Notes: a model not told the origin generated them from the letters alone. Shown: positions 1 through 7,055, numbered from the stretch's first letter. The stretch is 11,707 nt of DNA from an uncultured Actinoplanes sp. (GCF_934643405.1 NZ_CAKUCL010000235.1:1-11707), one strand, 5' to 3'. Program-made: numbers and translations.

Positions 1-92
1 GCGTGGGTGAGTTCGCCGTCCGGGGTGCTGGACGCGTTCAGCGCGTCGTGCCGGATCGGTCGGCGGGCTTGCTGCTGAGGGGGCTCGCGCAT
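1..92 (-). CDS. possible 5' end of a leftward gene, cut by the window edge
   Basis: On the minus strand an open frame runs from an ATG at 92 out of the window and encodes about 30 residues beginning MREPPQQQARRPIRHDALN. Third codon positions are almost all G or C, and the reading continues open upstream to about 190 with the same bias back to about 139, so the true start may lie further up. No good Shine-Dalgarno sequence sits before the ATG at 92; a GGAGGG is about 25 nt away. A plus-strand frame that shares the same wobble positions ends at 78 and cannot be excluded. I do not recognise the protein. If real, it is divergent from the histidine kinase at 197. Confidence 0.3.
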   Translation of the reverse strand, partial: MREPPQQQARRPIRHDALNASSTPDGELTH

Positions 93-182
93 CCAGCGCA
101 GCGGCAGAGCGCGGCCCTCCGCGGGACACCGAACTCGATGGCGAAGCTTTATGACGATATGTCGGTTTCGGTGGTTGGGTCC

Positions 183-188
183 TATATT
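183..188 (+). promoter_or_regulatory. -10 box (TATATT) of a probable leaderless promoter
   Basis: TATATT ends 8 nt before the GTG at 197, so transcription would start at or next to the start codon. No Shine-Dalgarno sequence with usable spacing precedes the GTG. This is the standard arrangement of actinobacterial leaderless mRNAs. The -35 area near 160-165 has no clear consensus. The region 150-195 is far more AT-rich than its surroundings, as expected of a promoter. Confidence 0.55.
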
Positions 189-196
189 ATGTAGGT

Positions 197-2203
197 GTGG
201 CGGTGGTGCTGATAGCGGAGGACAACCCGGATCATCAACGGCTGATGGGGGAGGTCGTCCGCCGGCTCGGACATGACGTGACTCTGGCCGACGACGGCTG
301 GGCCGCGCTGGTGGCCGCCAACCGCCGCCGTCCGGATCTGGTCGTCGCGGACGTCGACATGCCGGAGATGGACGGCCTTCAGCTGTGCCGGGCGCTGCGC
401 GAGGACGTGCTTCTCGCCGATGTGCCGATCGTGCTCGTCACCGCCCTGCTCCTGCCGGGCGACCCGCTGCTGGAGGAGAGCGGCGCGGTGGCCGTGGTCC
501 GCAAGCCCTTCGACGTGCAGGAGCTGTCCGCGGTCCTCGCCCGGCAGCTGGACGACCCGCCCGGGCGGCCCGCCGGCGGCGACCGGGCCGCGACCGGCGG
601 GGAGGGGATGGCACCGGCCTTCGTCGACGCGATGATGCAGTGCGTCGACGTCGGCATGGCGGCGTGCGACACCATGGGCCGGCTCATCTCGTTCAACGGC
701 TTCCTGCGCGACTTCTTCGGCGACGAGAGCGCGGCCGTGCCGGTCAAGGAATGGGCGCAGCGCTTCGATCTGCGCCACCACGACGGCACCCCGCTGCGCA
801 CCGGCGAGGTGCCGATGCTACGGGCCCTGCGCGGCGAGACGATCGAGCACGCCGGTCAGCTGGCGGTCGACCGTCGCGGCCGGCGGCGCTGGATCACCAT
901 CAACGCCCGCCCGGTGCGCGACGGCGGCGACACGATCATCGGCGCGGTGGCGGCCGTGCACGACGTCACGGCCGAGTACCGGTCCCGCGTCTACCAGACC
1001 TGCAAGAGCGAAGCCCTCCGGATCCTGTCGGAGAGCCCGAGCGCCGCGGCCGCGGCCGACGGCGTGGTGCGTCTGATCGCGACGTCGCTGGGCTGGCCGT
1101 ACGTGCGGTTGTGGATTCTCGACCAGGTCACCGACCGGATGCGGCCGGCCGCCACCTACGCCGCCGAGAACGAGCCGGTGCTGCCCCTGCCGACCAGCTT
1201 CGCCCGCGGGCACGGCCTGGCCGGCGTCTGCTGGGAGCGGGGCGAACCGGTCTGGGTGCCGGACATCCGCGCCGCCGGCTCACCGGTGCTGCCCGAGGTC
1301 GCCGCCGCCTGCTCGTACCGCGCGGCCGGGGCGATCCCGGTGCGCAGCGGCGACCGGATCACCGGGGTGCTCACCTTCTTCGCGTACGACCAGCAGGAGC
1401 CCGAACCCGCCCTCGTGCTGTTGCTGACCGGCATCGCGGGCAGCATCGGCGCCTACCGGGAACGCCGCCGCGCCGACGAGCTGGCCCGCAACTTGGCCGC
1501 CGCCACCGACGAATACGTCGCGCTCGTCGGCCACGAGCTGCGCACCCCGCTCACCTCGATCACCTCCTACGTGCAGCTCATCGCCGAGAGCCCGGGCATC
1601 ACCGGCGAGCTGCGCGAGCTGGTCGAGGTGGTCGACCGCAACAGCCAGCGCCTGCGCCAGCTCATCGAGCAGCTGCTCGACCTGGCCTCGATCGAGGCCG
1701 GGCACGCCGTCCTCAGCATCGAGCCGGTCGACCTGGCCGCCGTCGTGGCCACCTCGGTGGCCCTGGCGCGGTCGGTCGCCGCCGCCCGGCGCATCGTCAT
1801 CGACACCCGGGTCCCCGACTCCCTGACGTTGTCCGGCGACCCGGACCGGCTCACCCAGATGCTGCACGGCCTGCTGGACAACGCGATCAAGTTCAGCCCC
1901 GACGACCCCACCGTCACGGTGACGGCAACCGGCGACGACGAGACCGTCACGCTGATCGTCACCGACACCGGCATCGGTCTGCCCGCCGACGAGCAACCGC
2001 AGCTGTTCCGCCGGCTCTACCGCGGCGAGAACGCGCGGCACCGCGGCATCCCGGGCAACGGGCTCGGCCTGGCGCTGTCGCGGGCGATCGTCGAACACCA
2101 CCGCGGCACCATCACCCTTGCCCCGCACCAGCCGGCCGGCACTACCGTCACGATCCGGCTGCCCCGCTCCACCGACCGCCGGCCGGCCGAGGGCAGCAGC
2201 TGA
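197..2203 (+). CDS. hybrid sensor histidine kinase, REC-PAS-GAF-HisKA-HATPase
   Basis: 668 aa, probably soluble: no transmembrane segment or signal peptide is visible. Residues 1-115 are a receiver domain with acidic pocket E8/D9, phospho-acceptor D52 (in ADVDMPEMDG), T82 and K103-P104. A Gly/Pro/Arg linker (about 119-135) follows. A PAS-like domain spans about 138-258, ending in the typical VHDVTAEY. A GAF domain spans about 270-420. The HisKA H-box has H446 in GHELRTPL. The ATPase has N562 (N box, LLDNAIKFS), D590 (G1, DTGIGL) and G620 (G2, GNGLGLAL). All catalytic residues are present, so it should autophosphorylate. The receiver lies in front of the kinase, so the protein can take phosphate from, or feed back on, a phosphorelay. 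No dedicated response regulator or output gene is adjacent, so it looks like an orphan. The GTG start at 197 was chosen because it lies directly before the receiver fold and just after a -10 box. Domain calls are firm; the signal sensed is unknown. Confidence 0.93.
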   Translation: MAVVLIAEDNPDHQRLMGEVVRRLGHDVTLADDGWAALVAANRRRPDLVVADVDMPEMDGLQLCRALREDVLLADVPIVLVTALLLPGDPLLEESGAVAVVRKPFDVQELSAVLARQLDDPPGRPAGGDRAATGGEGMAPAFVDAMMQCVDVGMAACDTMGRLISFNGFLRDFFGDESAAVPVKEWAQRFDLRHHDGTPLRTGEVPMLRALRGETIEHAGQLAVDRRGRRRWITINARPVRDGGDTIIGAVAAVHDVTAEYRSRVYQTCKSEALRILSESPSAAAAADGVVRLIATSLGWPYVRLWILDQVTDRMRPAATYAAENEPVLPLPTSFARGHGLAGVCWERGEPVWVPDIRAAGSPVLPEVAAACSYRAAGAIPVRSGDRITGVLTFFAYDQQEPEPALVLLLTGIAGSIGAYRERRRADELARNLAAATDEYVALVGHELRTPLTSITSYVQLIAESPGITGELRELVEVVDRNSQRLRQLIEQLLDLASIEAGHAVLSIEPVDLAAVVATSVALARSVAAARRIVIDTRVPDSLTLSGDPDRLTQMLHGLLDNAIKFSPDDPTVTVTATGDDETVTLIVTDTGIGLPADEQPQLFRRLYRGENARHRGIPGNGLGLALSRAIVEHHRGTITLAPHQPAGTTVTIRLPRSTDRRPAEGSS

Positions 2204-2333
2204 TCGGACCGGCGCGGCCACGGCGTCGTCCATCCCCGGCCGCCGGCTTCACGAGCAGGACCCGGCCGTCCGCCGTCGCAGAACCGAGCGAACCGGATCA
2301 GTAAACCCGACGGATTCTGTCAGCCATCGCCAC

Positions 2334-2339
2334 TACTGT
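2334..2339 (+). promoter_or_regulatory. -10 box (TACTGT), probable leaderless promoter of the DUF3224 gene
   Basis: TACTGT fits the actinobacterial TANNNT -10 and ends 7 nt before the ATG at 2347, with only CGGCGGC between them. There is no Shine-Dalgarno sequence. The geometry is the same as at the histidine kinase start. The 143-nt gap from 2204 to 2346 otherwise holds only GC-rich sequence in which I see no clear terminator for the kinase. Confidence 0.5.
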
Positions 2340-2346
2340 CGGCGGC

Positions 2347-2742
2347 ATGCGAGCAACCGGAACGTTCCAGGTCGCCGGGTTCACGCCGGCCGCGGTGGCG
2401 GCGCCGCCCATCCGCACCGGACTGCCGGTCGGGGTCGCGACCATGGAGAAGACCTTCGACGGGGAGGTGGACGGGCGGTCGGCGACGCTGTTCACCGCCG
2501 CGTACGACGAGGCGACCGGCGTCGGCACCTATGTCGCCATGGAGTCGTTCGAGGGGTCGCTGCACGGCCGAGCGGGCGCCTTCAACTTCGCGCACTCCGC
2601 GACCACGCGCGGCGCGGACCGGGAGAACGACTTCCTGGTGATCGTCCCGGGCAGCGGCACGGGGGCGCTGTCCGGGATCACCGGCAGCGGTGGCATCGGC
2701 GACGACCACCGGATCTGGTTCGACTACGAGGTCAGTGACTGA
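2347..2742 (+). CDS. DUF3224 family protein
   Basis: 131 aa, a normal length for the family. Family features seen: N-terminal GTFQVAGF strand, VATMEKTFDGEVDG, a central YVAMESFEGSLHGRAGAF block, FAHSATT, and C-terminal VPGSGTGALSGITGSG followed by a final aromatic strand (IWFDYEV). These repeated beta segments match the small barrel-like fold inferred for DUF3224, which is common in actinobacteria and lacks an assigned biochemical role. No signal peptide, so probably cytoplasmic. The start at 2347 fits both the family N-terminus and the -10 box 7 nt upstream. Its last 11 nt overlap the stop end of the convergent DUF2267 gene, so there is no room for a separate terminator between them. Family assignment is from memory of its sequence pattern; function unknown. 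Confidence 0.85.
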   Translation: MRATGTFQVAGFTPAAVAAPPIRTGLPVGVATMEKTFDGEVDGRSATLFTAAYDEATGVGTYVAMESFEGSLHGRAGAFNFAHSATTRGADRENDFLVIVPGSGTGALSGITGSGGIGDDHRIWFDYEVSD

Positions 2743-3190
2743 TCAGGCCGCGACGACCGGCCGGGCGGCGGTGCCGCGGCGCCACCGGGCGCCGGCGGAT
2801 CGTGCGCACCACCGGGGGCACCGACGGCGGCATGGCGGTCAGCAGCGGCCGCAGGTCGGCGGGCGCGTAAGCCGCGGCCGACGCCGGCACGTGCGGGTGA
2901 CCCGCGGCGTTGAGCTGTTCCAGGACGACGCGGGCCAGGAACGCCGCGTTCGGGCCGTCGACGAACAGGCCCGTACCGATGCGGGTCAGGAAGTCGCGGC
3001 AACTCGCGACCGGCGTGCCGGGAGCCGGCAGCCCGGCGCGGATCGCGGCCGGCAGCTGCACCGCAAGTCGCTGGTAGACCGTCGGCGGCAGCACGTCGGC
3101 GAGCGCGCCGACGACCGCGCGGACCGCGCGCCGGGTCTCGTTGGGTCCGTGCAGACGCGCCCTCTGTTGCACCATCACGAGCAAGTCCAC
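2732..3190 (-). CDS. DUF2267 family protein
   Basis: 152 aa from a GTG at 3190. The body, from VQQRARLHG through VRAVVGALADVLPPTVYQRL to AAQLPAAI-like residues (here AVQLPAAIRAGL), has the pattern of DUF2267: two helical halves that repeat a 'drop of redox-like' helix bundle of unknown function. The C-terminus is Arg/Pro-rich and probably disordered. I chose the GTG at 3190 because AGAGG (3204-3200) in GGGGAAGAGG lies 9 nt before it. An in-frame ATG at 3262 would add 24 residues that look like translated intergenic DNA, and those codons cross the inverted repeat at 3195-3254. It lies 105 nt downstream of the formaldehyde dehydrogenase on the same strand and may share its transcript. Its translation start is placed inside a possible hairpin. 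Confidence 0.72.
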   Translation of the reverse strand: MDLLVMVQQRARLHGPNETRRAVRAVVGALADVLPPTVYQRLAVQLPAAIRAGLPAPGTPVASCRDFLTRIGTGLFVDGPNAAFLARVVLEQLNAAGHPHVPASAAAYAPADLRPLLTAMPPSVPPVVRTIRRRPVAPRHRRPAGRRGLISH

Positions 3191-3194
3191 CGAC

Positions 3195-3254
3195 TGACGC
3201 CTCTTCCCCCGGGACCGGACCGGCAGCAGCAAATGCCCGGGGGAACAGGCGTCA
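3195..3254. repeat. 19-bp inverted repeat with 22-nt spacer, over the DUF2267 ribosome-binding site
   Basis: Left arm 3195-3213 is TGACGCCTCTTCCCCCGGG. Right arm 3236-3254 is its reverse complement at 18 of 19 positions (the one mismatch is at 3203/3246). The spacer is 3214-3235. Read on the minus strand, the 3' arm contains the GGGGAAGAGG that serves as Shine-Dalgarno sequence for the GTG at 3190, so the folded RNA would hide it. No T-run follows, so it is not a classical intrinsic terminator. As DNA, the arm centres are 41 bp apart, about four helical turns, so it could also be a paired operator. Confidence 0.8.
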
Positions 3255-3295
3255 AACCACATACGCCCCCAAGTGTGACGGAGACGGCAAAAAGA

Positions 3296-4543
3296 TCAAG
3301 CAGCCTTGCCGGTGATCGAACCGTGCGGGTCGAGGACGTACTTGCGGGCAGCTCCCTTGTCGAACTCCATGTAGCCCTCGGGAGCCTGGTCCAGCGAGAT
3401 CGGCGTGGCGTTGACGTTCTTCGCGATCTGCACCCGGTCGTGCAGGATCGCCATCATCAGCTCCCGGTTGTACTTCATCACCGGGCACTGGCCGGTCACG
3501 AACGACACCGACTTCGCCCAGCCCAGTCCGAGCCGCAGCGACAACGATCCGACCTTCGCCGCCTCGTCGACGCCGCCCGGGTCCCCCGTCACGTACAGGC
3601 CGGGAACGCCGATCGCGCCGCCGGCGCGAGTGATCTCCATCAGCGAGTTGAGCACCGTGGCCGGCATCTCGGTCTGCGCGTCGGCGCCGTGCCCGCGGGC
3701 CTCGAAACCGACCGCGTCCACCGCCGAGTCGACCAGCGGCTGCCCGATCGCGGGCGCGTCGTGGCCGAGGATCTGCTGCACCTGGTCGGCCGGGTCGCCC
3801 TCGGAGATGTTGACGGTCTCGCAGCCGAAGCTGCGGGCCTGCGCGAGCCGCTCCTCGTTGAGGTCACCGACGATGACGACGGCCGCGCCGAGCAGCCACG
3901 CCGAGGTCGCCGCGGCCAGGCCGACCGGTCCGGCGCCGGCGATGTAGACGGTCGAGCCGGTGGTCACCCCGGCGCTGACGCAGCCGTGGTACCCGGTGGG
4001 GAAGATGTCGGTCAGCATGGCCAGATCCAGGATCTTCTCCCGCGCCTGGTCCTTGTCCGGGAACGGCAGGAGGTTCCAGTCCGCGTACGGGACCAGGACG
4101 TACTCGGCCTGCCCACCGATCCAGCCGCCCATGTCGACGTACCCGTAGGCCGAGCCCGGACGGTCCGGGTTCACGTTGAGGCAGACGCCGGTCTTGCGTT
4201 CCTTGCAGTTGCGGCACCGGCCGCACGAGATGTTGAACGGCACCGACGCGACGTCACCGACCTTGATGAACTCGACGTCCGGCCCGACGTCGACCACCTC
4301 ACCGGTGATCTCGTGACCCAGCACGAGCCCCTCGGGCGCGGTCGTGCGCCCGCGGACCATGTGCTGATCGCTGCCGCAGATGTTCGTGGCGACCGTCTTG
4401 AGGATCGCGCCGTGCGGGGTCTTGCGCCCGACGTTGGCCTTGTTGACCCCGGGACCGTCCTTCATCTCGTAAGTCGGGTAGTCGATGGTCTGAATCTCCA
4501 CCCGGCCGGGACCCATGTAAACCACCGCTCGGTTTCCAGGCAT
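3296..4543 (-). CDS. fdhA: glutathione-independent formaldehyde dehydrogenase (zinc, NAD)
   Basis: 415 aa medium-chain zinc dehydrogenase, clearly of the Pseudomonas putida FdhA type (formaldehyde dismutase/dehydrogenase group, tightly bound NAD). It oxidises formaldehyde to formate without a free thiol cofactor. Seen: N-terminal MPGNRAVVYMG, catalytic zinc ligands C56 (TNICGSDQHMVRG), H77-E78 (GHE) and D179 (LTDIFPTGYHG), structural zinc C107, C110, C113 and C121, Rossmann GAGPVG at 203-208 with acidic D227 (VIVGDLN) favouring NAD over NADP, and conserved VDAVGFEARGHG and GLGWAKS blocks. It is somewhat longer than the Pseudomonas enzyme (about 399 aa), partly through an extra stretch near residues 26-41. 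Start at 4543: AAGGAGGAGG ends 5 nt before the ATG; an upstream GTG at 4564 lies on the wrong side of that site. The divergent neighbour is the reverse transcriptase relic; the downstream neighbour is DUF2267. Substrate is inferred from family. Confidence 0.93.
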   Translation of the reverse strand: MPGNRAVVYMGPGRVEIQTIDYPTYEMKDGPGVNKANVGRKTPHGAILKTVATNICGSDQHMVRGRTTAPEGLVLGHEITGEVVDVGPDVEFIKVGDVASVPFNISCGRCRNCKERKTGVCLNVNPDRPGSAYGYVDMGGWIGGQAEYVLVPYADWNLLPFPDKDQAREKILDLAMLTDIFPTGYHGCVSAGVTTGSTVYIAGAGPVGLAAATSAWLLGAAVVIVGDLNEERLAQARSFGCETVNISEGDPADQVQQILGHDAPAIGQPLVDSAVDAVGFEARGHGADAQTEMPATVLNSLMEITRAGGAIGVPGLYVTGDPGGVDEAAKVGSLSLRLGLGWAKSVSFVTGQCPVMKYNRELMMAILHDRVQIAKNVNATPISLDQAPEGYMEFDKGAARKYVLDPHGSITGKAA

Positions 4544-4748
4544 CGTTGCCTCCTCCTTGCGCACTCCCGGTTACGGCATCGTCACGGGGCCATGTTTCTC
4601 GCGAGCGCAGCGGAGGGGAACCGGGCGGAGATATTTGTTCACATGCTGCTTTTGCAGGCTCAACCCCTCCGCGTACGGCTTCGCCAGAGCAGCCGGACGA
4701 AGTAGGGTGCGCCGATCGGGACCGTCGGCGCGTGAGTTCATTCCGGGC
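4544..4748. other. divergent intergenic region between fdhA and the RT relic
   Basis: 205 nt that must carry the fdhA promoter and, once, the RT promoter. It holds an AT-richer island at about 4629-4664, a short palindrome CTGCTTTTGCAG at 4646-4657, an 8-bp palindrome CTCGCGAG at 4598-4605, and a weak plus-strand -10 candidate TAGGGT at 4703-4708, 40 nt before the RT start. None has a convincing -35 partner. I saw no long stem that would suggest a retron-type RNA. Confidence 0.4.
4549..4558 (-). promoter_or_regulatory. strong Shine-Dalgarno sequence deciding the FdhA start
   Basis: On the minus strand AAGGAGGAGG lies 5 nt before the ATG at 4543. It rules out the in-frame GTG at 4564 as start, since that codon would lie upstream of the ribosome-binding site. 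Confidence 0.85.
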
Positions 4749-5870
4749 ATGCGATCCGTTCCGGCCGATGTGCTGGCACGCCTCGACCTGCCGGCTGCCG
4801 CGATCCGCGAAGCCGACCACACCGAGGCGCTCCTGCCCGATGCTCCCGGCGCCGCCCAGCTGCGGGCCGGCGCGTCCCCATTCGCGGCCTGGCTCGGCGG
4901 GCAGGTGCGGGGCGGCCTCGCCACCGGCCGCGGACTCGTCGTCGCGGTCGCCGAACCGGAGACCGGTGGCAGCCGGCCCGTCGCCATCTGGGGCTTCGCC
5001 GAGCGGGTCACCTACCGGGCCCTGACCGATCTGCTGCTGGCCGGCGCGGAGCTGGATCGTTCGCCGGAGAGGTACCGCGAGTTCGTGGCCGCGCCCGCGA
5101 AGTACGCCGAGGAGCGGGGTGAGCGGCCCGGCCCGTACGACGACCTGCCCTTCTCCGCTCCGTGGCCGTACGAGGCCGCCGTCCGCTACGTGGTCAAGGC
5201 CGACCTCGCCTCGTTCTACCAGTACGTGGACCATGAGATCCTCGGGCGCGAGCTGTTGATCCGCGCGGTGCGCCGGCGCGAGTGGGCGGCCTGGCGGTTC
5301 AACGACGACTTCCGGATCGCCGTCACCTCGTTCGAGGAGGCGAAGCGCGCGCGACGTGGACCCGGAATGGGCGCTCAGTCTCCTGGAGTCGACCGTCACG
5401 CCGCCCGAGCTGGAAGCCGGCACCGACGGGTGCGGGGCGGACGAACCTGCGTGACGCCGACCGCACCGACATCCGCGACATCCGGCGCTCGCTCATGCGG
5501 CTCGCGGACCCGGACGAGCCACGCGCGGTCGAGGTGTTGCCGAGGATGGAAAGCATCGTCGGGTTCGTGCCGTCACGAGCCGGCGGTACGCGCCGAGGCG
5601 GCCCTGGCGCTCGCCTCGGCGGGCCTGATCGACGCGCGCCACCACACCCGGGCCCTGGACCAGGAGCCGTCCGCGCTGGCCGGCTGGTACCTGCTGGCGT
5701 TGCGGCGGCTCGACGGTGACGGCCGGCACGACGCTCCGCGCGGCTGGGCGCAGATCATGCGCGACGGCGGAGTGGTGGTCACCGGCGACGCGCTGAGGGG
5801 CTGCCTGGCGACCTGCCGCGACTTCGTGACGGCGCTCGACGCGTACGCCGTGGTCAGCTCTGGGCGATGA
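4749..5870 (+). pseudogene. decayed bacterial reverse transcriptase with C-terminal helical domain
   Basis: The frame from the ATG at 4749 is open to a TGA at 5868-5870 (373 codons), but its content is a patchwork. Residues 1-165 read as an RT N-terminus: EPETGGSRPVAIWGFAERV and YRALTDLLL resemble the fingers region, and VVKADLASFYQYVDHEIL is motif A with catalytic D152. Motif C follows only 34 residues later as WRFNDDFRIAV (D186, D187), so the palm segment between A and C is largely missing, probably through an in-frame deletion near 5262. From about 5350 good coding sequence switches frame: DVDPEWALSLLESTVTPPEL in one frame (5353-5430), then GRTNLRDADRTDIRDIRR in another (5435-5572), then back to the first (5571 to the end, EPAVRAEAALALASAGLIDA). 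A single extra base at 5431 explains the middle shift exactly; the other two look like deletions. The helical C-terminus, and the lack of a visible intron-maturase region, favour a stand-alone Abi/DRT-like RT over a group II intron enzyme. That class is inference. It overlaps the convergent LCP gene by 17 nt. Confidence 0.75.
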
Positions 5871-7014
5871 CCTCGGGGTGCGCCGAGACGTAGGCCGCGA
5901 GCGTGTCCGTCCGCGCCGCCTTGATCATGGCGAGGGAGTCGGCGCTGATGATCTCGACGGCGCCGACGCCGGCGATCGGCCTGGAGTTGAACCTGCCGTT
6001 GTTGGTCTTGAGGGTGATCAGCTCGTCGGGGTTGATGCCCTTCATCGCGAAGGCCCAGTCCTCGAGCGCGATGCCGCCGTCGTCCACGGTCATCGCCTTG
6101 CCGACCGCGCCGAGCAGCTTCGGCAGCTTGGTGGGGGAGTTCAGCCCGGCCTTCACCGTCTGCTCCAGGATCGCCTTGAGCAGCTGCTGCTGGTGACGCT
6201 GCCGGCCGTAGTCGGAATCCTTGTCGGCGAGCAGGTCGCGCTGGCGGGCGAAGTCGAGCGCCTCGCCGGGGGAGAAGCAGTGGTTGCCCTTGGCGTAGAA
6301 GTTGGCGGTCACCCCGGGCACCTTGCGCGGGTGCAGACCGGCGGCGTCGGTGGTGTACGGGACGGCCTGCGTGCCGTCCTTGCGGTGACCCACGTGGATC
6401 GACGTGACGTCCTCGTCGACGTACATGCACACCTTGCCGAGCACCTGCAGCACCTGGGTGAACCCGCTGAAGTCGATGATCGCGCCGGCGTCGGGCGTGA
6501 TGCCGGTCAGCTTCTTGACGGTTAGCGCCAGCAGCTCGAAGCCGTGCGACAGGGCTGCGGCGCCGTCCAGCCCACGACTCCCGTACGCGAACGCTGAGTT
6601 GATCTTGTTCTTTCCTCCGCCGTACCGGATCTTGCCGTTGTCGTACGCGGGGATCGACACGTAGCTGTCCCGGGGCAGCGAGATCAGGTACGCCTGCGAG
6701 TGGTCCGCCGGGATGTGCAGCAGGATGATCGAGTCGGAGCGGCTGGGCTCCTTGTTCTTCCAGCTCGGCCGGGTGTCCAGGCCGACGAGCAGGATGTTCT
6801 TCGCGCCCTTGATCTCGGCGTGCCGGCGTTGCGCGTTGTCCTGCGCCGAGCCGAGCAGATGCTGCTTCGGCACGGCCTTGGTGGCCTGCCCGACCAGCAC
6901 GTTCCCGGCGACCGCGGTGCCCCCGCCGGCGATGGCGAGTACCGCGCCGACGGCGATGGACAGGCGGGCCCACAGCGGCGAGCGGTGGCGCGTGGAGCGA
7001 GGCGTCTTCGGCAC
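5854..7014 (-). CDS. LytR-CpsA-Psr (LCP) family cell-wall ligase
   Basis: 386 aa. LCP enzymes move lipid-linked anionic polymers (teichoic acid, arabinogalactan, capsule) onto peptidoglycan at the outer membrane face. Seen: a short basic cytoplasmic N-terminus, one membrane anchor at about 15-41, then the LCP core from about 72. Core motifs: NILLVGLDTRP (D80, R82), SDSIILLHI (D94), ISLPRDSYV (R115, D116), KINSAFAYG, IDFSGFTQVLQVLG, and ALDFARQR...DSDYGRQRHQQQ (R257, R259, D268, R271, R273), the pyrophosphate-binding Arg/Asp set. Two cysteines, C196 and C246, lie in the exported core and could form a disulfide. Start is GTG at 7014 with AAGGGG 5 nt upstream. No polymer-synthesis genes are adjacent, so the polymer is unknown. 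Upstream is a leftward lipoprotein gene 177 nt away. Confidence 0.93.
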   Translation of the reverse strand: MPKTPRSTRHRSPLWARLSIAVGAVLAIAGGGTAVAGNVLVGQATKAVPKQHLLGSAQDNAQRRHAEIKGAKNILLVGLDTRPSWKNKEPSRSDSIILLHIPADHSQAYLISLPRDSYVSIPAYDNGKIRYGGGKNKINSAFAYGSRGLDGAAALSHGFELLALTVKKLTGITPDAGAIIDFSGFTQVLQVLGKVCMYVDEDVTSIHVGHRKDGTQAVPYTTDAAGLHPRKVPGVTANFYAKGNHCFSPGEALDFARQRDLLADKDSDYGRQRHQQQLLKAILEQTVKAGLNSPTKLPKLLGAVGKAMTVDDGGIALEDWAFAMKGINPDELITLKTNNGRFNSRPIAGVGAVEIISADSLAMIKAARTDTLAAYVSAHPEVIAQS

Positions 7015-7055
7015 GGTTCCCCTTGGTTGACGGCGTCACTCGTGAGGACGGCTTT

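Noticed and set aside
1911..1925. Palindrome CCGTCAC-G-GTGACGG
   Set aside because: Lies inside the kinase ATPase domain and is explained by Thr-Val codons; no sign of function.
385..2304. Long open frame of 639 codons overlapping the kinase on the same strand
   Set aside because: Very Arg/Pro/Ala-rich, no domain; an off-frame shadow of the kinase in GC-rich DNA.
3285..3311. 6-bp stem CGGCAA/TTGCCG across the fdhA stop codon
   Set aside because: Too short with a 15-nt loop and it overlaps coding sequence; weak as a terminator.
2690..4705. 671-codon plus-strand frame opposite fdhA and the DUF2267 gene
   Set aside because: Arg/His/Asp-rich low-quality sequence antisense to two well-supported genes.
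4544..4748. Possible retron RNA (msr-msd) before the RT relic
   Set aside because: Only short palindromes are present; no long stem or paired end repeats, and the RT lacks clear retron features.
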